A stretch of DNA of 64,000 nt from positions 62,170,386-62,234,385 of the forward strand of contig NC_087062.1 of the NCBI RefSeq assembly GCF_963678635.1, read 5' to 3'. The stretch's first letter is position 1. Every line of letters begins with the position of its first letter. The stretch comes from Symsagittifera roscoffensis. Lineage: Eukaryota > Xenacoelomorpha > Acoela > Convolutidae. Positions 51,889 to 63,667 of this stretch are shown here, one piece after another. The notes beneath the pieces were generated by a model that saw only the letters and a program-made list of their open reading frames with translations, ran no database searches and had not been told where the DNA came from. A program made the translations under genes and the position numbers.

Positions 51889-53018
51889 TCAAATAGTCTG
51901 TGTTTTTTTTTCGTTGCTTATTATATTATTTGTTGATAATTGTTCGTCAAGAATTGTGGATTGACATATATCTAATAGTTGTAATATATTATTTACTCTA
52001 TATGCTAGTTCTTTTGCGGGAGAAGTCTTTGCATTGGTTTCGCAATATGCTAAGAGTATTGGAGGTAGGGTTATTCTATATGATGAATTATTATATAAAT
52101 GGAGAGAAATTATATCGGAGTTTGAGTTTTTCATGTATTTTATGGATGAAATTGTTACTCTAAAAAATATGTGAATTGGTCTAAATTCAAGGTCAGACAA
52201 ATAGAGGTATTTTCTGTTTTGATTTTTGTCAAATTGATGAACTTGTTTGATCGGAACTTCATAAATGTATCCTGAGAGTTGTTTAAGATGTTTTCTTTCT
52301 TTATTATAAATGAGAAGATTGGTGGTTGTTTGTTCATTCTTTGGAAGAATGTTAAAGCGGTGTTATGCATTCTTTTAAATTTATCTTTCATATTAATTTT
52401 GCTGTCTAATAATTTGATAGTTGGTATGTATTTAGTGATGAATGGAACTCCAATAGTATTGTGTTTTATATCTGTGATGTGGAAGGTTTGTTTAATTGGT
52501 TTATTTAGGAGTTTGTTTTGTTCTATTGTTTTAGTAGGAACAAGGAAAAGTTGGATTTTTCCGTAGTTTGTTAAGGTTCAGCCTTGTGGTGTTGCTTGTC
52601 TACTGGCTGTTTTCACAGGTGTTAGTTTTGGATGTAAAATTTTGATTTCATTCCAAGTTGGAATGTTATTAATATTTGATTCTGCTCCAGAGTCTATTAA
52701 AAAATCAATTTCAAGGTCTGGTGGTTGAAATTCTTTATTTTTTGGGTTTTCTAAGAGAAATGGTTTTGTCTAAGCTTTTTCTTTTGGTGGTTCTTTTGGT
52801 ATATTTTGGTATGTATGACTTGTGATAGAACATGGTACTTGTTCTTTTTCAAATTTGTGTAATATCGTTGCATCATTTGCTTCTTGCTCTATTGGTATGT
52901 TATTACTTCTAGTTCTAGAGTAAAAATTTAAAAGAAATTCCATATGGTTTTCATAGACATGTGAATGAAATGGTTGTTCGTACGTGTCAGTTTCATAGTG
53001 ATTTTCAACTTTTATCAT
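51889..53018 (-). pseudogene. E5 protease and flanking pol/gag-pro linker
   Basis: Frame 53018-52770 is the acidic region before the protease. Between 52720 and 52660 the minus strand reads DFLIDSGAESNI, the active site with an intact DSG. Further left, frames 52391-52155 and 52200-51889 are the long protease-RT linker typical of this family, rich in Asn, Ile and Thr, without enzymatic motifs. One stop follows the protease start region. Confidence 0.7.
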
Positions 53019-53189
53019 GTTGGCTAAAATTGTGTTTTCTGTATCGCTTTCACTGTCTGTAGATTCGCAATTAATGTGATTTAATTGTAATTCAGTACTT
53101 TCCGTATTATCAATACCAGGGGGGTCTGAATTGCTTTCTTCTTGATTTATTTGTCTTTGATGTTTTGATGTATTTGTTTTGGGAATCGG

Positions 53190-53793
53190 GATAACGTGTA
53201 TTATTTCTATGTGATGATTGCGAGTAGTTTCTTTGTTTATTGTTATAGTTTGAATTCCTTTTTTGTGAGTTATCTCGTGATCTCTTTTGATAATTGTTGT
53301 AATTAGATCTTTCGTGATTTGATCTGTTGTTTGAGTAATCTCGTGATCGATTGTTTTGATATCGTTGATTTCGATTATTTGAGTAGCTTCTGTTTCTATT
53401 GTTGGAATAATTTCTATTTATTGATCTATTATTTGAATAGTGTCTATTCCTAGAGTGTGAATAGGAACTAATATCAAATGAATAGTCTGGTCTGTTTGAG
53501 TTTGATCATGAATAATTATTTCGATATTGAGTATTTCGACTATATGATTGACTATTTCAGTTTTGTGAGAAATTACGTGAATTTCTTTGGTCTGGTGATC
53601 TACCTCTATAGTTAGATGGTGATTGATGTCTTGAATAATTTGAACTGTTTAGAAGTGGTTTTCCAGAACTCTGTTTACTGTGAATATTTTTATTTATTAA
53701 ATTTTGATCTTTTTTTATGTATTGATAAAATGATTTGCTTGGCTCCTTGTACTTTTGAGGTTTATTCTGGTTGTCTTGTTGTTTTGTCTGCAT
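53190..53793 (-). pseudogene. E5 nucleocapsid-like Arg/Asn/Ser/Tyr-rich region
   Basis: Minus-strand reading gives a long low-complexity repeat of the type NNRSRDYSNNRSNHE and GRSPDQRNSRNFSQN. It is basic, has no CCHC knuckle, and is punctuated by a few stops. It sits between capsid and protease, so it is the RNA-binding end of gag. Disordered Arg/Tyr-rich tails of this kind can phase separate. Confidence 0.6.
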
Positions 53794-54403
53794 TCAGCAA
53801 TGCTATTTCCGTATCTTCGGCAATAGTTACACCAATTTTTGAGTGATGTTTTACTTTTAAAATTTGGGTTTTTCTCGTATATGTTCAACATTTTAGTGAT
53901 TTTTCGGATAGATCTATATCTGAGTTGTGTATATTATTTATGTGTTATAGTGGTTTGAATATTATTAAAATATTGTAGTTTGAGATTTTCTGTTTCTTCT
54001 AGTTTCATAGTGATTTCTGCTTGTTCAAGTTATTTACCAGTTTTCTAAAATCTAAATCTGGTTCTCGAATTGAGGTAGGATGAGATGCTCTCTTTTTGAT
54101 TGATATTTTTTGTAATTGAAGTGTTAGAGTCATCATTAAAATAGTGTCATTTTTGTGTTTTTATAATCATCAGTGTTGAGTGAATATGCTTTTTGGACTA
54201 GTGTTTCGATCCTTACTACTAGTTGATTGATCGTTTCGTTTGGTAGTCTACAAATTTCATTGCATAAAAGTCTTTGATGCTGTTTGTTCCTTTCTGGATC
54301 AAACATTTTTGAAAATTCTTGTGTGAATCTTTTCCAATCTGATTTTTCTTCGATAGGTAAATTTGAAAACCATTTTTGAGCTGCGCCATCAAGTGTGGTT
54401 TGT

Positions 54404-55566
54404 TTAACGCTGTGTGTCTATGTATCCTATTTTGATGAAGTGGTGTATTATTGGTTCAGGTCCTATATTTAAGATTAGATTTGCTGTGACTGCATTTAAA
54501 TAATCTGCTACAGAGTATTCAGGGTCTGTAACTGTAAATTTCATTAATAACTTGTTTGATGTTATTGACGATCCACCAGTTAGGTATAGATTCATAGTCA
54601 ATTGAAGTGATTCTGCGGCATTTGGCATTTGTGAAGAGTTTTTAAGTTGACTCTTTGTGATTTCAAGTTGTTGTAAGTAATAGGATAGCGGGATTTCATT
54701 TTGCATTTGCGTTGGTTGATAATAGTCTGTATTAACTGGGTTTTGTGAGTAAAATTTTTTATTTTGAGATGCTGGATTTGGTCTAGTATGTCGCATATGT
54801 TGTTCTTGTGTATATGGTTCAAAAGTATCTGGTTGATTTACGTGACAAGAGTAGAGTCTTTGGTTTTGAAAAATTGTTGATGATTTTGGTTATAATAATC
54901 TACATCATCTGATGAAAGATAATTAGATGTGTAATAAGGTGTTTAATGTCAATTCTTGTTTTGCCGTCTATTATTTTTATTTTGCCGAAAAAATGGATAA
55001 TTTTCCCTTTGGTCTTGTGAAACTCGTAGGTAACCATTAAAATTTACTGAGTTTGATGTTGGTGTTGGTTGTTGGAAATTTTGTCTTTGTGAAAATAGAT
55101 GATTTTGCGAGTTTGCACGAGAGGGTTTAGTTGTTTGTGGTCTATTTACATAGTTATAATTAAGTTCTGCAAAATTATTTCTATTGAATGTTCTTTGTTT
55201 TTGCGTTGGTTTCGTCATTAATCTAAACGTTTGGTAATTCATTTGTGAAATTTTTGGAACAACGGAGGGTTCAACCGTAGATTGTAATGTTACCTGTGGT
55301 AATGTTGGATTTTTGGGTCTTGGAATTGTAAGTATTGGATGTATTGGTGAAATACTTTGTTGTGTTGTTGTTGTTACTGTTTCAACTACTTCTTCATTTG
55401 TAAAATGTAATGGTGTCTGAACATCTTGTTGTGTAAGATTTCTATTTCCATTTAAGTTTTCTTGTTGTATGATGGTTGAGTTTAAGCTATTTTTTCCTAT
55501 TCCATCGGGTAGAAAAGAATTATAGTTTGAAGTTGTTGCGTCAATTGTGAGTGGATATATTTTCAC
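54404..55566 (-). pseudogene. E5 gag, N-terminal and capsid parts
   Basis: Frame 55566-54949 (about 205 residues) is rich in Asn, Gln, Thr and Pro (NRNLTQQDVQTPLHFTNEEV). Frame 54796-54404 holds the helical beginning of the capsid (YYLQQLEITKSQLKNSSQMP, SSITSNKLLMKFTVTDPEYS). The capsid continues in broken frames down to about 53900. The prion-like N-terminus is unusual for a gypsy gag. Confidence 0.55.
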
Positions 55567-55654
55567 ATAACCTTTGTTAATAGAAATTTTGCTGATTGCT
55601 TGACTTGAAATATCAGTTGTTGTGTTCAGGAATACTGGATGAGACCATTCGGGG

Positions 55655-56490
55655 TCCCAAACATAATCTGATTGTTGTGCTAAGACAGTTTCATTAGTTG
55701 AATTTGAAGTCTAAAATTTTTTTTCTTGCTTGTGAGATAAGATCAAAATTGTGTGTGAAATAATCAATGATAAACTATGCAAAGATTTTTTGTAAATCGT
55801 GTTTAACATTTTGCGAAACTTCTTTCCTGGTTAAATTTTCACGGATTGTGTTTAAGAATTCGGAGAATATTGCAATATCATGTCTTACAGCTGTGTGTCT
55901 TGATGATTGAACTGGTGAAGTTCCATGACATGCTGCTTTTTCCAGTATAGATAGATAACTGTAAATTATTTTGAATACATCGTTAGTGAAATTTGAAAAC
56001 TTAAAATATTCATCGTTAGTGAATATATGTAAACTTAAAATTAATGAAATTCCATTTAATTTAGATAAAAGTGAATGAAAGATCCAAGGAAAGCCTTGAT
56101 GATCTGTTAAGTTTAAAAAAGTTTAATTTAAATGAAAATAAGAATTAAGATTAGTCCCAAACATAATCTGATTGTTCTGCTAAGACAGTTTCATTAGTTG
56201 AATTTTGAAGTCTAAATTTTTTCCTTGCTTGTGAGATTAGATCAATGTTGTGTGTGAAATAATCAATGATAAACTATGCAAAGATTTTTTGTAAATCGTG
56301 TTTAACATTTGGCGAAACTTCTTTACTGGTTAAATTTTCACGGATTGTGTTTAAAAATTCGGAGAATATTGCAATTTCATGTCTTACAGCTGTGTCTTGA
56401 TGCTTGAACTGGTGAAGTTCTATGAGATGCTGCTTTTTCCACTATAGATAGATAACTGTAAATTATTTTAAATACATCGTTAGTGAATAT
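55655..56490. repeat. 500-base direct duplication upstream of E5 gag
   Basis: About 335 bases at 55655-55990 recur at 56155-56490 with few differences (shared TCCCAAACATAATCTGATTG and TTTTGTAAATCGTGTTTAAC), exactly 500 apart. Between them lies 56041-56148, a copy of the leader piece at 57581-57688. So a leader fragment and a following segment were joined out of order. Confidence 0.75.
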
Positions 56491-57348
56491 TGAATTCGCT
56501 CTTTGTGAGTTTTGATGTGGTATTTTTTTTATGTATGCTGTGAATACTTTTGAAAATTCTATATCTACGTCGTCTAGTAGATATCTACCATGAAATTTAC
56601 TTGGTGAATTGATTTCTATGTTCTAAACTCCGTGTTGTTGTGTTATGTTACATATTCTTTTTAAGTTTACATATAGTGATCAATAATTTGTCTTTTGATT
56701 TTTACTTTTGGAAATTCTGTTGTACATGGACTATTTCCTTTTTCGAATAAACATGCGATTAAATTTTGACAAAATTGTGTTTGTCCTCTATCATCAGTGA
56801 GTGACTTGATTAAAAATGGAAGGATGGAGTTTTCGTCTCCGATTTCTTTTTTTTTTACTCATTTTTGTGTTTTATGACTGTTAATTTGTAGTTTTCAATG
56901 TGTTTTATTGATTGATTCTAATTGTATAGGCGTTTTGGTTGGTTTTTGTATGTCTTTTTTTTTCTTCATTTTCCTTGTAATGATGATTGTGATGTGGTTT
57001 CTGAGTCAGAAAAATGTAATGTATCATTAACTTGATGATTTTTGTTTATGGAGTCGATAAAGTTCTTCTAAATTACTGGTTTCTGATTCGGAGACTGCGT
57101 TTCTTCGCTTTGAAATTTTTTTTCGTGTTATCTGTCCTATCGATTCCTGAGAATGATTGTTATTTTCTCGTGGCTAGTCTAAGTTAAGGGGTTATCTTAC
57201 TTAATCATATTTAGGGGTAGTGATTGTGTTCAAGGGTTGGAGAATAGTAAATCGATCCACAAGGTTCAGGTATAATTAGAACACAAGTAGTTCGTTAGAT
57301 ACTATTTTAAACTTTCTAGGTTTAAGTATTATCCTGGGTCAGGTAAGA

Positions 57349-57365
57349 GGGGGGGGGGGGGGGGG
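57349..57365 (+). repeat. 17-base G run in the E5 leader
   Basis: At the same leader site E3 has only GAGGGGG in reverse (CCCCCTC at 32289). The run has grown in E5. Confidence 0.75.
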
Positions 57366-57534
57366 TCAAGTGAAGGATGAATAACCGAAGTTCTTCACTG
57401 TTTATCCTAATTAGAATGGTTAGTGTGATTGAAAAACTTCTATTAGTCCTGGGTCTTGAGAAAGGGTTGGATAGTGAATCGACGTTTGAGGTCATTAGAC
57501 ACTTTATTAATTGTGAGGTGGAGAACAAAATTGT

Positions 57535-57640
57535 TCTATTTGATCCAAGGTTAAGCCTTGATGATCAGGATATAATATTAATGAAATTCAATTTAACTTA
57601 GATAAAAGTGAATGAAAGATCCAAGGAAAGCCTTGATGAT
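57535..57640 (-). repeat. leader stem-loops of E5
   Basis: CCAAGGTTAAGCCTTGATGAT and CCAAGGAAAGCCTTGATGAT on the plus strand, i.e. the same CAAGG/CCTTG stems as in E3, with changed loops. A third copy is in the duplicated leader piece at about 56085. Confidence 0.65.
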
Positions 57641-57749
57641 CTGTTAAGTTTAAAAAGGTTTAATTTAAATGAAAATAAGAATTAAGATAGGCCTTTATAG
57701 TTTAAGTTAAGATGTAATTGATAGAAAATTTTTATTTTATTGGTTTTTG

Positions 57750-58699
57750 ATTCGCTGTTATGTTTTAGGTGATGAAGCTGAGATGAAGAGAATATTTATA
57801 TAAACTAAAAATTTGTGTGTTTACTAACTAATGTTTATAATTTTATTTTCAATAACTAGTTTTTCCAGATATCTTTTAAATTTATTGCAGATTTTTGAAG
57901 AGAACGACCAGAGATGTTTTTATCAGTCGTTATTGTACAAACATAAATTTAGCGCCTGTAATTGTCTTTGAAGATTATTCTTCAAAGATGCTATTTTTGC
58001 AAATGAAAATCTAAATTCATTGCTAATAAAAGTCTAATTATAAAAAATTGTGTTGGCTTTTGCCGTACGATCATGAAACTTAATGGTAAGTTCCTTTGTA
58101 GTCGTATATCGTCTCTTGTCCGAGGTCTTTTCCCAATACCGGATAGTTCTCGTATTGTTTGGAATATTGGCTTTGATCTATTGAGTCGTAGAGACCTTTC
58201 AATTAAATTGTTGTCATGTAACATTTTTGGAAATCTTTTTTGTCTAAGTCTAATCTATTTGGTTAGTTCTTAGCTAATTTGTTTTTCAAAGTCTTGTTCG
58301 AGACTTTTGTTCAAACCAGATGACTTGTGATGGATTGTCTAACTCAAAGAGTAATTTCAGATAGGGTACACCGTCTGCTCGTCACGCTATCTTATTTTCG
58401 GCCGGATAGATTCGTGCAGCTTCTTAATCTAATACCGATCTTAATCTTACTCTTATATCTCTTAGTCTCAAAAGATCTAGAGTATACTGGTTTTGTTACG
58501 AGTCGGTCTCTTGGAGAAAGCAACGAAGTTGTAAGTTAAATTCAAATTTCTCTGGTGCTGAAATTACAAGTAATTTCAGTACTTACAAATATGTGGGTTG
58601 TTAGTTTGATGGAGTATGATTGGTTAGTATTTAATATTTTATAGTGATGAAATATCTAAATTATAACCAATAATAAATTATAGTTTGGATCTGGTTCCA
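57750..58699 (-). repeat. E5 5' LTR (inner limit uncertain)
   Basis: Aligned reversed with 30899-31800 of E3. Starts at 58699 with TGGAACCAGATCC. Confidence 0.65.
58555..58582 (-). repeat. LTR hairpin, E5 copy, with compensatory changes
   Basis: Plus-strand arms GTGCTGAAATTAC and GTAATTTCAGTAC around AA. Relative to E3, a C-G pair became T-A and a T-A pair became C-G, keeping the stem; one G-T mismatch is present. Confidence 0.7.
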
Positions 58700-58700
58700 G

Positions 58701-58849
58701 TATTGGCGCCAAAGGCACTTTTAGAAATTTTTTAGGATTCGTCAGCCAAAACTGGATATCTCAAAATAGTACAAATGGGGGAGCCTTTGGGTCGGCAGGG
58801 GATCAAATTCCTGAGGAAGGAGCATCCGCCCCTCTTAAATCCGCCCCTG
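58701..58849 (-). mobile_element. hAT-like MITE, copy C, cut by the E5 insertion
   Basis: Reversed relative to copies A and B. It ends CCGCCCCTG at 58849 and keeps the GGCGCCAAAGGC motif at 58706, next to the first base of the E5 LTR. The other half is missing. The insertion order is therefore MITE first, E5 second. Confidence 0.7.
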
Positions 58850-59155
58850 GCGTCAGTTCAAGCTGCTGTTTAAAGATCGATTTTTGAGTATAAAAGACTC
58901 TTATAATTGTGATTTCTGCGTTTCGCAGATGACCTATGAGAGGCTATCCAGCCTGTCTTAGCATATTATATTCCTCTATTTGGTCTTAATATTACGTTAC
59001 GAGATAATCCTTCATGACTTGGTAAATAACTTAATGTTAGGGGGAAGTTTATCAGAATAAAAATCACAAACATATATAAACATTTTGTTTCTTTTTTTGT
59101 AAATTTCATCTTTTTTCAAAGTAGATATCAAAAGACGTGCCTTCACAAGAAGAGA
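58850..59155. other. spacer, no gene seen
   Basis: AT-rich sequence between MITE copy C and the tRNA-like element. Nothing recognised. Confidence 0.4.
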
Positions 59156-59220
59156 GTGGTGGTGAAATGGCTAAGTCTCCACTTTTCAAGTGGTTGGAGG
59201 TTCGAGGCCCACAGTGCTCC
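59156..59220 (+). other. tRNA-like or SINE-head sequence
   Basis: B box GGTTCGAGGCC (59199-59209) fits the consensus exactly. TGGCTAAGTCTCC (59168-59180) is a fair A box. CCACTTTTCAAGTGG in between could be an anticodon arm. The T and acceptor stems do not pair well, so it is not a working tRNA. Confidence 0.35.
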
Positions 59221-59397
59221 GTACTCATTGCTTCAGGTTGACACAACTTGACCTAGTCCATTTAAAAATAACAAAAAAAGCGTTTCTGTTAAGAGACGAA
59301 CAGCTCGCATGGTGGTTAATTTGCTTAAAAGTAAACAAATCGTCCTTAAGTAAAATTGTAAACGGGAATAGTTTTAGCTTTTGTTGCACATTTTTAG

Positions 59398-59528
59398 GCT
59401 CCAAGCAGGAATTTGCATAAGGAAGGAATATGGGAGAAACGTTTCCAGACGGTCTTCTTTGGTGAAGTTCTTCCCATGTTTCCAGAAGCAGTGTTTATCG
59501 ACATCGGAACCCAACTTGGAACTTACAC
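59398..59528 (+). CDS. FkbM-type methyltransferase, internal exon
   Basis: FkbM-family proteins are S-adenosylmethionine-dependent methyltransferases. The exon is bounded by TTTTTAG at 59391-59397 and GTAAGC at 59529. In frame it reads SRNLHKEGIWEKRFQTVFFG and then FPEAVFIDIGTQLGTYT. VFIDIGxxxGTYT is motif I, the SAM-binding loop, and the preceding xGIWE phrase is usual in animal FkbM proteins. The 131-base length and the phase leave the reading open. A membrane-anchored N-terminal exon at 40.3 kb on the same strand could be its beginning. No following exon with later methyltransferase motifs is visible up to 64 kb, so the next intron is long or the gene is broken. Confidence 0.65.
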
Positions 59529-60190
59529 GTAAGCACATAGTTTTTTTCAGTTCGTTGGAAGTATGTGATTTGACATGTTTTTGACACCAGGAGAACTTTT
59601 AATTGTCAAGGAAATTGACTAACAAACAGGATAAATAGAACAAAATAGATAAAATATTTTTCATTTTTTCCGTTTTTATACAAGAGGTACACAAAAAAAA
59701 AACAAATTCATTACCGCTCTTCAATGTATCTGATGTAATTTCTGGCAGAAACAATAGATAAAGTTTCCAGGAGAACTTTATTTTCTCAACCCCCATCCCG
59801 GCTGGGCCTCTCGCAATATCAAGTAACATATTATGATAGATAATGCGTCCATTGACACAATATTTGGATCAATTAGCTAGCCTAAAGTTGATTTACATTG
59901 ATTTCAAAGTCGGATTAATTTTACCAAATAAGCCACTGACAACCTTCAACCCCCCTGAAGAAATAAATCTGAAGAAGCATCCTGATAGATTGGTTTTGAA
60001 TAAAATCGGCCATTTTTTTGAGCAACTTCTTAGTCGAATTCTTATTGTTCGACTTTCGAAGAAAGTGTCGGAATATTTGTGCTCGGAGTGAAATTTTTTC
60101 TCTTATCTGAAGTTTCAAAACACAGTGCAGTGCATTCAAAACTTTATAGTCTCTTTTTAGCTTCTTGTTTATTAGAAAAAGGCAAGGGTG
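59529..60190. other. intron or intergenic sequence after the FkbM exon
   Basis: No further exon recognised. The frame 59843-60091 (82 residues, LTQYLDQLASLKLIYIDFKV) is not part of an FkbM domain as far as I can tell. Confidence 0.4.
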
Positions 60191-60480
60191 AGATTTACTC
60201 TAGGGGATGAATATGTGAATATGTTCGTTCGTCTTGCAGAACGCTGCAAAAGTTAAAGTAAACATATCCCCTCAAAAAAAAATAATTTTTGAAGAAAAAT
60301 TAATCAGTTATTATTGAGGCAAAAAAGAAAATAATCAATTATAATAGACTATAAGGGACTTAAGACCAAAAAGAAACAATTCAAATCCCCTGAAAATCTC
60401 TTCTCATGGTTGAATGGGTCATGAAAATTGATTATATTATAGTGGGTTTTTAACCAGTATAATCCAATAAAATCAATTAT
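60190..60480. repeat. inverted copy of the 38.45-39.26 kb repeat, without MITE
   Basis: Reversed, it contains GATATGTTTACTTTAAC, TTTTGCAGCGTTCTGCAA and the CCATTATA-type motif, like the flanks of MITE copy B. Confidence 0.6.
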
Positions 60481-61279
60481 TTCCCATAAAACTCTTTTGC
60501 GGGAGTTTAGTCAATAATTAATATCAATAGACATAAGAAAAATCATAAGTCTGTTCAGATAATTTTTTATGCTAGTCGATAAAATTTTTAACTTTAAATT
60601 TTTATGCCGGCCGAAATTTTTGCTAGTGGTATCGTGGTATCATATTTAACACGATTTGGATTTAAAAAGAAAATAATTTCTCTCACCCAGCGCGAGAAAA
60701 ACGGGCGTGTGTTTTTAGAAAAAATATCTGGCTTGACTTTAGAGTTAAATTTTTGTTTTCCGCATTTTGAACAATAAACCCTCAGTGGTGAATATTTTAG
60801 CAAATAATAAGATCTAAATAATTTAGAGAAAAATAAAAAAAATTGTCTTTTTGGCTTTAACTTTGTCCTCATAATTGTGACCAGAATAATTTGAGCTACC
60901 TGATATCCTTGAATTTAGTTGATTTAAACGGTTTTCAAAGATAATTTAAACATTACGAGGCCAAACTGTGCATTTGGTGGATTTGGATTGGATTTCTCAA
61001 CAATGATGCTCAATTTTTTCTTTTTTCTCATCTCGTTTTCTTTGATTTAACTGCCAAATTTAGCATGTTTAAAGACTTGTCATCTAGATTCAAAGACATA
61101 CACACTCACCAAATTGTGCGCCTGTTCAATGCATAGTTTGGCCTCGTAATGTAACTATCCTATTTTTTTTCGGAACATAGCTAACAAAAAACCCAATTGA
61201 CTCAAAACATTTTCTATGCGTAATAGTTTTAATTTCATGAAATCAGACAGCAAAAAAATTGTCTCCTTCGATAAGCAAT
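60481..61279. other. AT-rich, no gene seen
   Basis: The minus-strand frame 60872-60594 is basic and AT-driven and has one CxxC pair (CSKCGK); a chance frame is more likely than a zinc protein. Nothing else. Confidence 0.4.
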
Positions 61280-61830
61280 ATTTTTGTGGGCTATCCGGGA
61301 TTTTTTCTTATCTATCCGATTTTTGTTCAGCTATCCAAAATTGATTTGTTTTTACTCTCCGGGAACAAAGGATGTTTCAGCTATCCGGTACATAATCAAA
61401 AAAGGGCAAAAGTAAATACGTGTCATGAGATGGACACGGGAAGTAGGCGCAGTAAAAATGTTTAAGACTTCAATTTATTGGCAATTTTTATTCCAAAAAA
61501 TTGCTTTTGTCGCGGAAAGTTTCGTGTCAAAATTTTGGTTTTTTAGTGTATCAATCCAACAAAAAAAAACAAAATTTTGAAAGATTTTTGAAAAGCAATC
61601 TTTTCTCCATCATCAATCTATTTTTTCGCGATTGTTTTTTTGGACTGGAGCGGATCAAGTTTTCTCTGGCTATCAGGAAACATAGAAACTTTCAACTAGC
61701 CTGGAAAAAAAATTCGGCCGTTAGGGAACGAACTTATTTTTCGGCTATCCGGGAACGAAAAAAAAAGTTTTTGGTTATCCTGGAACGAAGATGTTTTTGA
61801 CTATCTGGATATTGGGCTCCGTGACATGCC
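61280..61830. repeat. irregular repeat with phrase GGCTATCCGGGAACGAA
   Basis: At least eight variants of CTATCCGGGA or CTATCCGGTA, CTATCAGGAA, GTTATCCTGGAACGAA, spaced 25-70 bases and separated by A and T runs. The plus frame 61501-61800 runs through part of it. Confidence 0.6.
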
Positions 61831-63660
61831 ACCGTCCTAAGCTCAAACTTTAAACGACTTTTCACTCGTGATTATTTTTCGTTATGAAGGTTTAAAGATT
61901 GTCAATTTGGCCAAATCGGGATCATAAACGTACGATCTGTTCCGTGCTATTAAAGCGTAAGCGGCAAAATAACCCGAAATCGACAGATTAATTCTTGTAT
62001 TTATCTTAGTAAATGACAAATTAATAAACAGAATCGTTTCAAATTGAATTGAGGTGTGCTATTTAAACTATTCAATTTTCTGCTTTATTCTAAATATATA
62101 ACTTCTACTTAAAATAATGGTGTGATGATTTTTAAAAGTCTGAAAAAAAGGTATTTTTCATTTTTTTTCAGAGAAAAATATTAATTTTTTATAGAGAAAG
62201 CTACTCCATAGGACTTGAAATGCAGTCAAATTTTTTGCTGTGATACGAGCAGTTTTGTTTTACTTTCGATTTTCTTGGGTTATAAAGACTGTAACAAACA
62301 CTGGTTAAAAGCAGGTTAAATTGAATTCAATTACTTTTGAATAGGTCAACGAAACAAGCAATTGACTAAGGTAATCAATGTACAAAATAAATTGAGATTT
62401 TGTTAATGGAACGCCTGGTTAGTTTTGAACGCTTCACAATGTAAAATTTTTACCTCATTAGACAAAAGCGGGAAACTAAATAAAAAGAATGCTTACTAAA
62501 TTATTTTTAATCAGTGCGGAGCTTGGGTCTTTTTACTTAATCCGCCCATTTTTCTCTAAATTTTGCATGTTGCAATATTCAATTTACAAATGCTGAGAAC
62601 AAAAGACTGATAGCCTTGGTTGATTTGGTTTATATGTATGCAATCACTTTTTTCTTACGCCGACTTCTAACAAGACCGAATTTTGAGCAGATACAAAGGA
62701 GTTATTTTTGCTCTAGATCTGTTTCGGTTTTTTTTTTAAATCTGGGCAAAACTTTGGAGCGTTTTTGAAATAATTTTAGCTGGCTTAACAAACATTCTTT
62801 GTTTTAGGGCAATTCGTTTTATTAATACTTCGACTTAAGTTTGCGAGCAAACATTTTGTGATGATGCTGAAGTTTGATTGGCTAATACTAGCCATGCAAA
62901 ATGAGCCAAAATAGTTTCAGTTCAAGATGTTACAATATTGGTCTTTGCGCGGAATCAGTAAAAAGACCAATGAATTGATGTAAAAAACTCGGTAAAATTA
63001 GAGTTTGGCTAGTTCGTTAGGTTTTTTTGAAAACTTTTTTTAGTACAGTTCTATATCAAGTCAATAAAGAGGCAGGAGTAAAAATTGTAGTCTCCAATGC
63101 TGCTTTTTCTTATTTGGGTATAGTTAGTGAAAAAAAAATAAAAGTGAAACTTGATGTAGCATTTTTGTTTGAAATTTTTCGCGTGTTGCGGGTTGGAGTT
63201 TGAAGAAATCAATGAAGACATCAGTTTCCTCTCTATTTAATGCGAAAAGCTATTTTCTCAATAATTTGTTATCGAAATATTTTTTTGATAATAATGATTC
63301 ATTTTGAGTTTGTTTCCACAAATTAATTTCTGTTTGATCGATTGAGATGTTTTGAGACTTCAAAAATCAATTTTTTAATTTTTTAAGTCGCGTTTAGTTT
63401 TTTAGGGTTTGTCGGTCGTACCCCAAAAATATATCCGAAAATAATTGCTCAAATAGTAGTTACAGATCAAAAAACTCCGACTTTTGCCGCAATCAATTAC
63501 TATGCAACGTTTTTAGATCTTTTAAATCTGTCTAAAAAGCAGTCTGACTTGTTAAACTGATGTACAATTTTCAAGCTAGATGAGAGATTTTTCCACAGGT
63601 GATTCACAGGTGATTCATTTTTTTTCATTGTGATTTTAGGTCACATTGTTTTTCAGACTA
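61831..63660. other. AT-rich, no gene seen
   Basis: No frame above background, no element ends, no RNA gene recognised. Confidence 0.4.
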
Positions 63661-63667
63661 TATAAAA

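Larger units (their letters stand above)
49130..58699 (-). mobile_element. E5: minus-strand LTR retrotransposon of the E3 family, 3'-truncated
   Basis: From right to left: 5' LTR starting at 58699 (TGGAACCAGATCC), leader with stem-loops, gag, an Arg/Asn/Tyr/Ser-rich nucleocapsid, protease, RT, RNase H and the first half of the integrase core, which breaks off at about 49130. The 3' LTR is missing. The right end sits inside MITE copy C. The RT YLDD and protease DSG are intact, but there are frameshifts, a 150-base duplication in RNase H and a 500-base duplication before gag. Confidence 0.85.

Noticed and set aside
59156-59220. Functional tRNA gene
   Set aside because: B box is good but acceptor and T stems do not pair; only a tRNA-like relic is supportable.
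61501-61800. 99-residue plus-strand frame near the right end
   Set aside because: Made of the CTATCCGGGAACGAA repeat and A/T runs; no protein family.
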